A DNA stretch of 64,000 nucleotides from NCBI RefSeq assembly GCF_000002985.6, contig NC_003282.8, forward strand, positions 8,246,001 through 8,310,000. The letters run 5' to 3'. This DNA comes from Caenorhabditis elegans (taxonomy: Eukaryota; Nematoda; Chromadorea; Rhabditida; Rhabditidae). The position numbers and the translations under genes were made by a program. Below the pieces are notes generated by a model. The model was given only the letters and a program-made list of their open reading frames with translations. It did no database searches and was not told the DNA's origin. Below are positions 57,995 through 64,000 of this stretch, in pieces; the stretch's first letter is position 1; each line of letters opens with the position of its first letter.

Positions 57995-60900
57995 ATGGGG
58001 TCGTTGTCGCGCTCGGAGGAGATGCGCTTCTGCCAGCTCATCGTGGAGAAGGATGCTGCGTTCAACATTGTTGCTGAAATTGGAAAACAACCATATGTTC
58101 AATTTAAGGATGTAAGTTGAGGCTCTGATGGATTGTATGCAATCGACAAATAAAACGAATATTATCTAGAAGAAAACAACAATATGTGAAAATGAGTTTG
58201 CAACGTTTTCCGCAATGGTTAACTCTTCTTGGTAAAAGTATCAAATTTTAATTTTAAGTGTTCTGATACTTTTCCCAAGATTATTTGACATTGCAACTTT
58301 TTGCAGTGCACAACTCGAGGACTCATGTCAAGAAAAAAAGTAGAACTATCTAAGCTCATTTTAAAAACTCACATGCTTAATCCATAACGTAATTTATTTC
58401 AGTTGAACCCAAATGTGAATAGCTTCCAAAGAACCTTTGTCAAAGACATCCGTCGTTACGATGAGATGGAACGAAAATTGAGATTCTTGGAGAGTCAAAT
58501 TGTCAAGGATGAGATTGTGATCCCTGGAAGAGTTGATACTGGAGACTACACAATTCTCCCAACATCTGAGCTCAATACTTTGGAGGGAACTCTTACCGAA
58601 TTGGAGAAAGATGTAAAGAGTATGAATGATTCTGATTCTCAACTCAAGGCAAATTTCATGGATTTGAAAGAATGGGACGCTGTTCTTGATAAGACTGATG
58701 AGTTTTTCCAAGGAGGAGTTGATGATCAGGCACAAGAAGAACTTGAGAATCTTGATGAAGAAGGAGCAGTTCCACGTGTTGAGAAAGGACCAGTCAACTA
58801 TTTGGTTGGAATTATCCGTCGTGAAAGACTGAATGGATTTGAACGTGTTCTTTGGCGTGCATGCCATCACACTGCATACATCCGTTCCAGTGATATTGAG
58901 GAAGAACTCGAAGATCCAGGAACTGGAGAGAAGGTTCACAAATCTGTCTTCATCATTTTCTTGAAAGGAGATCGCATGCGTTCAATCGTTGAGAAAGTTT
59001 GCGATGGATTCAAAGCCAAGCTGTTCAAGAACTGCCCAAAGACTTTCAAGGAACGTCAATCTGCTAGAAATGATGTTCGTGCTCGTATCCAAGATCTTCA
59101 AACAGTTCTTGGACAGACCAGAGAACATCGTTTCCGTGTTCTTCAAGCAGCTGCCAACAATCATCATCAATGGCTGAAGCAAGTTCGCATGATCAAAACA
59201 GTTTTCCACATGCTCAACTTGTTCACCTTCGATGGAATCGGAAGATTTTTTGTTGGAGAATGCTGGATTCCATTGAAGCATGTTGAAGATGTTCGTAAGG
59301 CAATTGAAGTTGGAGCAGAGCGAAGTGGATCTTCTGTCAAGCCTGTTTTAAACATCCTCGAGACATCGGTTACACCACCAACTTATAATGAGACTAACAA
59401 GTTCACAGCTGTCTTCCAAGGAATAGTTGATTCTTATGGTATTGCTACTTACCGTGAGTTGAATCCAGCTCCATACACAATCATTACCTTCCCATTCCTT
59501 TTCTCCTGCATGTTCGGAGATCTTGGTCATGGATGTATCATGTTGATGGCAGGACTTTGGTTTGTGCTTCGTGAGAAGAATCTTCAAGCCAGAAACATCA
59601 AGGATGAGATCTTCAATATGTTCTTTGGAGGTCGTTACATTATTCTTCTAATGGGTCTCTTCTCGATCCATGCTGGAATCATTTACAACGATATGTTTGC
59701 CAAGTCATTCAACATTTTCGGTAGTGGATGGAAAAATCCATACAATGCGTCTGAAATTGAAGGATGGATAAACAGAACAGAACATGGAAAGGAGATGCTT
59801 GTGGAGCTGGCTCCAGAAGACGCATATGATCATGCTGGAGGTCCATACTCTTTCGGAGTTGATCCAATTTGGAACATTGCTGAGAATAAGCTCAACTTTT
59901 TGAATTCCATGAAAATGAAACTTTCTGTTATCCTCGGAATCAGTCAGATGACATTTGGAGTCATTCTTTCATTCTTCAATCACACATACAACAAATCTAA
60001 AATCGATATTTTCACAGTCTTCATTCCACAGATGCTCTTCATGGGATGTATTTTCATGTACCTGTGCCTTCAAATTATCCTCAAATGGCTCTTCTTCTGG
60101 ACCAAGGAAGCCACTGTCTTTGGCCAAATCTACCCAGGTTCCCATTGTGCTCCATCTCTTCTTATTGGACTTATCAATATGTTCATGATGAAGGATCGTA
60201 ATGCCGGATTTGTCGTAGACGGTGGAAAAGTTAATGGAGAATATAGAGAAGTTGAAACTTGTTATCTTTCTCAATGGTATCCAGGCCAATCTGTTATTGA
60301 AATGATTTTGGTAGTTATTGCTGTCATTTGTGTTCCAGTAATGTTGTTTGGAAAACCAATCCATCATGTTATGCAACAAAAGAAAAAGGCAAAGGAACTT
60401 CATGGAAACGCGGTATGTTTATTCGCAATTTAAATTTTAGAACCTTCAAACTTTTCAGACTGTCCGTGCAAATGTTGTCTCTGATAGCAGTGAAATAGTT
60501 TTGAACGGAGGATCAAAGAAAGAAGGAGCAGCTCATGAAGAACACGGGCACGGAGGACACGAAGATGAATCCTTCGGAGATATTATGGTTCATCAAGCTA
60601 TTCACACTATTGAGTATGTACTCGGATGTGTATCTCACACTGCCTCTTATCTTCGTCTTTGGGCTCTTTCTCTTGCTCACGCTCGTATGTTGGAAATTTT
60701 AAGCTACATATCAGTTATTTTTCAAATTACAGAGCTCTCTGAAGTCTTGTGGCACATGGTGTTCGTTACCGGAGGTCTTGGAATTTCTGGAACTGCTGGA
60801 TTCATTGCAGTCTATGTTGTATTCTTCATCTTCTTTGTGTTGACTATCTCAATTTTGGTATTGATGGAAGGATTGTCTGCATTCCTTCACACACTTCGTC

Positions 60901-61053
60901 TCCATTGGTAAGAAATTCTCAACTACAGTTGGAGAAGTAGCTATAAATTCATTTTTCAGGGTCGAGTTCCAATCCAAATTCTATCTTGGTCTTGGATATC
61001 CATTCGTACCATACTCCTTCAAGACAGCTCTTCAGGAGGCTGAAGCAGCTTAA
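57995..61053 (+). CDS. vha-5: V-type ATPase 116 kDa subunit a, VHA-5
   Basis: Exons 57995-58111, 58403-60412, 60459-60907 and 60960-61053 give 889 aa. The cytosolic half (about 1-400, [17 protein letters not shown] start, coiled coil) is followed by about eight membrane helices. The essential proton-channel arginine lies in [14 protein letters not shown] (R775 in this model), equivalent to yeast Vph1 R735. A His/Glu-rich loop ([11 protein letters not shown]) lies between exon 3 and that helix. Subunit a couples the rotating proteolipid ring to proton export and decides which membrane the pump serves. Worms have four such genes; the assignment to vha-5 (epidermis and excretory canal, cuticle and exosome secretion) rests on recalled synteny with nprl-3. 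Confidence 0.92.
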
Positions 61054-61656
61054 TCAATATTTGAACTCCAACCCTTTTCTTCTCGATTTCGCTTAGTTGT
61101 TCCATACATCTTGCCGTAATTTGTTCATAATATTCCTAGACATTCCATAATTTTGACTATAACTTTTGCGCATGGCTTCTTTCTTTTGAGTTCTGGATAT
61201 TTTTCAGTTTTTGATATTAAAAACGATTCTCTATAATTCGAGAGAAATAAGTAATGCGTATTTTTTTTGTGAGCGTCCTGTGTAAAAGTGATTTTATTTC
61301 CGGTGCCAATAGCATAATTTCATAAATTTTTATTTGTTTTTTTTCTTTAAATAAATGATTTGGAGCAACAACAACTTTGTTGTCGCAGTTATTCAACAGA
61401 AATATTTCAGAATTAAAAGAAGTGACACACAGTAACGAATCGAATCTCAGTGACGGAATAGTACCGTAGGCTTGTGGAGGGAGGCAGAGGCTAAGTAGTT
61501 GGACTAGCAACATGGAATCATTTCTAGATACATAAATATATTTGTAACAAATATGGAGATATTACACACAAAAATAGGAAAGATTGAGGATTATACACGT
61601 GTCAATTATGTGGGGGTTCGGCGAGGAGGTTTTGGGATGGGGAGGGGGTATGTACA
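61054..61656. other. Convergent 3' region between vha-5 and the GPCR gene
   Basis: 603 bp containing the two 3' UTRs. A GTGTAAAAGTGATTTTATTT run is near 61281, and an ACAACAACAACTTTGTTGTTGC-like imperfect inverted run is near 61367-61387. No gene seen. Confidence 0.5.
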
Positions 61657-64000
61657 TCAATGATTGATCGAATTATAGTCTCGAATTGGTGGCGATATGG
61701 CCACTCGATGAACCTTTTCGTCACGAGCCGATGGACTTCGAATGATAGGGACCGATGTCATCGGAATACCAACGTTCATCTGAAAATAATTGGAATACGC
61801 ATTTTACACTTTGATTCAACTTACAATGGTATCATGTTCGCTATTGGATCGCCGAACTTTGGTCTTCTTCCTCATAACCGTATGGAATATTGGTGACTGA
61901 TCCTCAACATTCTTGTTTAATGGAAGTGGTCCAACAGCGTTAACAGGTCGTTTTGAAGATGATGTGTATGAGGATCCAGATGATGAACGATTTGAAGAAG
62001 AAGATGTTGATGAAGCTGGAGACACCGCACGTTGTGATGGAAGATCATCGTCTGGAAGTTGAATAAGAGAATACTCAAAATCAAGTTCAACAAACCTTTT
62101 TCGAATAGATCAGTATGATTTGGGAATGGATCTCTCTTAAATGCAACTACAACTGGCTCATAGGATAGAAGAATATAGATTTTAGGTCCGAACAAGAACC
62201 CAAGAAGAATTGTTGCACAGGCAACCAGTTCAACGACAATAACAGTGTCCCTGAACTCATGATCGAGAACCAAGTAAAGTGTGATCCATGCGACCCAAGT
62301 GAAGAAGCATAGAACTGTTGAATACAGTAACCATTTTGTTTCCTTATAATTTCTCTTGATGTTTCTGTTGAGCATGCTGATAAATAATGCCATGAATATG
62401 AGAATCATGACGTAGAAGTTGGAAACTACGAATTCAACTCTGAAATTGAATATCAATGATAAATTTTTGAGTTTCAGAATTCTCTACTTACTTTCCCATT
62501 GTACACATCATTCTCTGTACATTTGTGTCAATTACTCCAATTGTTGACATGAATGGTTCAAGGAACCAACTGATAGAAAGTGCAATTTGAACACCGACAA
62601 TAAAGAATAAAAGAAGCCAATAGTTCCAGAATGATATATGGATTGCTGTTCCGAATCCAAGGGTTTCGGCATTTCGAAGCTGAGTTGCTTTGGCAATCAT
62701 TACTCCTGCAAATGATACTTTTATAAACTAAATTATTTAGAAGTTCCTACCAAAACAAATAGTGTATCCCAATCCATGCAATATAACTCTCAATCTGCAT
62801 ACTGAATCAGTCGGATCGAAGACAAAGAAGAATGCAGTAGAATAGAGAATAATGATTCCAATGAGCAGAGAGATTCCCAATGATTGATTACCTTTGACAA
62901 CACGTAGATACAGTTTTACGAGAACTGAAATTCAGGAAACTGTAGAAAAAGATCTTAGATATCTCACACTTACCAAGAACAAGAACAGCAATTGCAACAA
63001 CAACAAGAACTGTAATCAGAGCTAGAAGAACATAATTATGTGGATGATCTCTCCAGTGTCCTGTAGTGATGTGCTCAAATACAGATTGATATTCAATTTT
63101 TTCAGATCCAAAAGCTGGTTGTCTCTTGATATATGATGACTGATCACTTCCCTCTGGCTCATCAGGGCGGAATACAAATGAGTCAAGTGGTCGCTAAAAT
63201 AGGAAAATTGAAATTTCAAAATGAATTATTCCAACTAACCTGGAAGAAATCACCATCAAGGAAACACTTGCACATTGGTGGTTGACACTTGCTCTCAGTT
63301 GGTACTCCATTTCCATTTCTATATTGATTCGTCATTCTCAATCCAGTGGTTAAAGTCCAATTGGCAATAAGATGATAAGTGAAATGATTATTGATATCCG
63401 GAAGGAATTCATAAATCTCCACGTCATCTTCAGTTGATGTTTTCTTGAGTTGAGTGAGAATTTGTCTACGTCCTTGTTCGTAGAACTCGAGGCACAATCC
63501 ATTTTGAGCTGGGCAAAGACTTTTGTAGACAGAGTCCATTGCAAATAGGAAACGTTCGACTCCACGCGAGAGGTAACCAGCCTTGGTCATTCGGCCTAAA
63601 AATTATAAAGTCATTATAGAATTAGGAAAAAATGTTTTGGATTTTATTCACTAATGCAATTAATGCTAATTGAATACCCATATAACTCACCAAGAGATTC
63701 AATGTTGAGAAGCTCGTCTCCTGTGCACATCTTTCCATAGATAACTTTGCTCTTTTGGCTCAATGCACATCCATATCTTGACTCAATATACGACCAATAC
63801 CAAAGTTCAGGAAGAGTCAAAGGAGTTGTTGTCTCCAACCACTCACGGAAATCTCCATACAATATATTTCTTGGTTGAACTGAAACTGTTCCAGGGAACA
63901 GTTCCTTATTATTTGGAGCATGTAGATACCAATCATGAGCTTCTCCCATCATGACATTGACATGGTTTCCACGTATCTTCGAAGCAATAAGATAGTCGGC
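61657..64000 (-). CDS. Class C (family 3) GPCR, GPR158/Smog-like (5' end outside window)
   Basis: Minus-strand exons run from beyond 64000 to 63691, then 63595-63240, 63193-62974, 62924-62751, 62705-62492, 62439-62096, 62051-61825 and 61779-61657. A Cys-containing lumenal domain (MCKCFLDGDFF near its end) precedes seven membrane helices. Class C marks are RLRVILHGLGYTICFGVMIA, KATQLRNAE at the third helix and intracellular loop, and FGPKIYILL at helix 7. The cytosolic tail is Ser-rich (SSTSSSSNRSSSGSS) with basic patches and ends DYNSINH. No Venus-flytrap domain is visible in the part present. I infer similarity to GPR158/179 and Drosophila Smog from the 7TM pattern; a different class C orphan is possible. 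From memory, F35H10.10. Confidence 0.85.

Noticed and set aside
1-64000. CRISPR arrays, bacterial operons, prophage or other prokaryotic systems
   Set aside because: Introns, splice signals, trans-splice-type acceptors and gene content are nematode throughout; no regularly spaced direct repeats with unique spacers are present.

Overview
The window is nematode genomic DNA and I recognise it as Caenorhabditis elegans. It is AT-rich, has short introns with TTTTCAG-type 3' splice sites and GTAAGT/GTGAGT donors, and carries compact same-strand gene runs with splice-acceptor-like sequence just before the ATGs. Several gene products are recognisable: vitellogenin VIT-6, NUCL-1, DAF-31/NAA10, TBCE, NPRL-3 and V-ATPase subunit a VHA-5. 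From memory this matches chromosome IV around clones K07H8 and F35H10; that placement is recall, not something computed here. Gene models were assembled by hand from open frames and splice signals. For every complete multi-exon model the exon lengths sum to a whole number of codons.

Layout. 1-471: 3' end of an unrecognised plus-strand gene. 472-13247: about 12.8 kb without a convincing gene. It holds a tRNA-like relic, a small inverted repeat and a 3.3 kb fold-back element (9636-12927) with a 44-45 bp minisatellite in each arm and an apparent 8-bp target-site duplication. 13248-13979 (-): small predicted membrane protein. 15173-20367 (+): vit-6, preceded by VPE1, VPE2/GATA and TATA elements. 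20752-22537 (-): Golgi-type sulfotransferase. 23446-24333: second, 0.9 kb fold-back element flanked by TA. 25071-26472 (+): single-pass membrane protein with a Gly/Thr tail. 27226-29318 (-): predicted secreted protein resembling worm F-box-associated domains. 29813-30671 (-): tentative small gene. About 30.7-39.3 kb: large region without a supported gene, probably regulatory or repeat DNA.

39326-40316 (-) is a STAR/KH RNA-binding protein. 40871-43518 (-) is nucl-1, with RGG repeats at the N terminus and RRMs at the C terminus. A divergent promoter separates nucl-1 from a dense plus-strand run: daf-31, an SLC41/MgtE Mg2+ transporter, tbce-1, nprl-3, a UXT/prefoldin-like protein and a CENP-X/MHF2-like histone fold. 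Most spacings are 170-410 bp, which suggests one or more operons of housekeeping genes (N-terminal acetylation, tubulin folding, TORC1 control, chaperone, chromatin). After a roughly 2.9 kb upstream region comes vha-5 (57995-61053). The right edge carries most of a minus-strand class C GPCR resembling GPR158/Smog, whose 5' end lies outside the window.

The main themes are yolk provisioning (vit-6), ribosome and RNA metabolism (nucl-1, the STAR protein), growth control (nprl-3, daf-31, vha-5) and repeat elements built as long inverted repeats.
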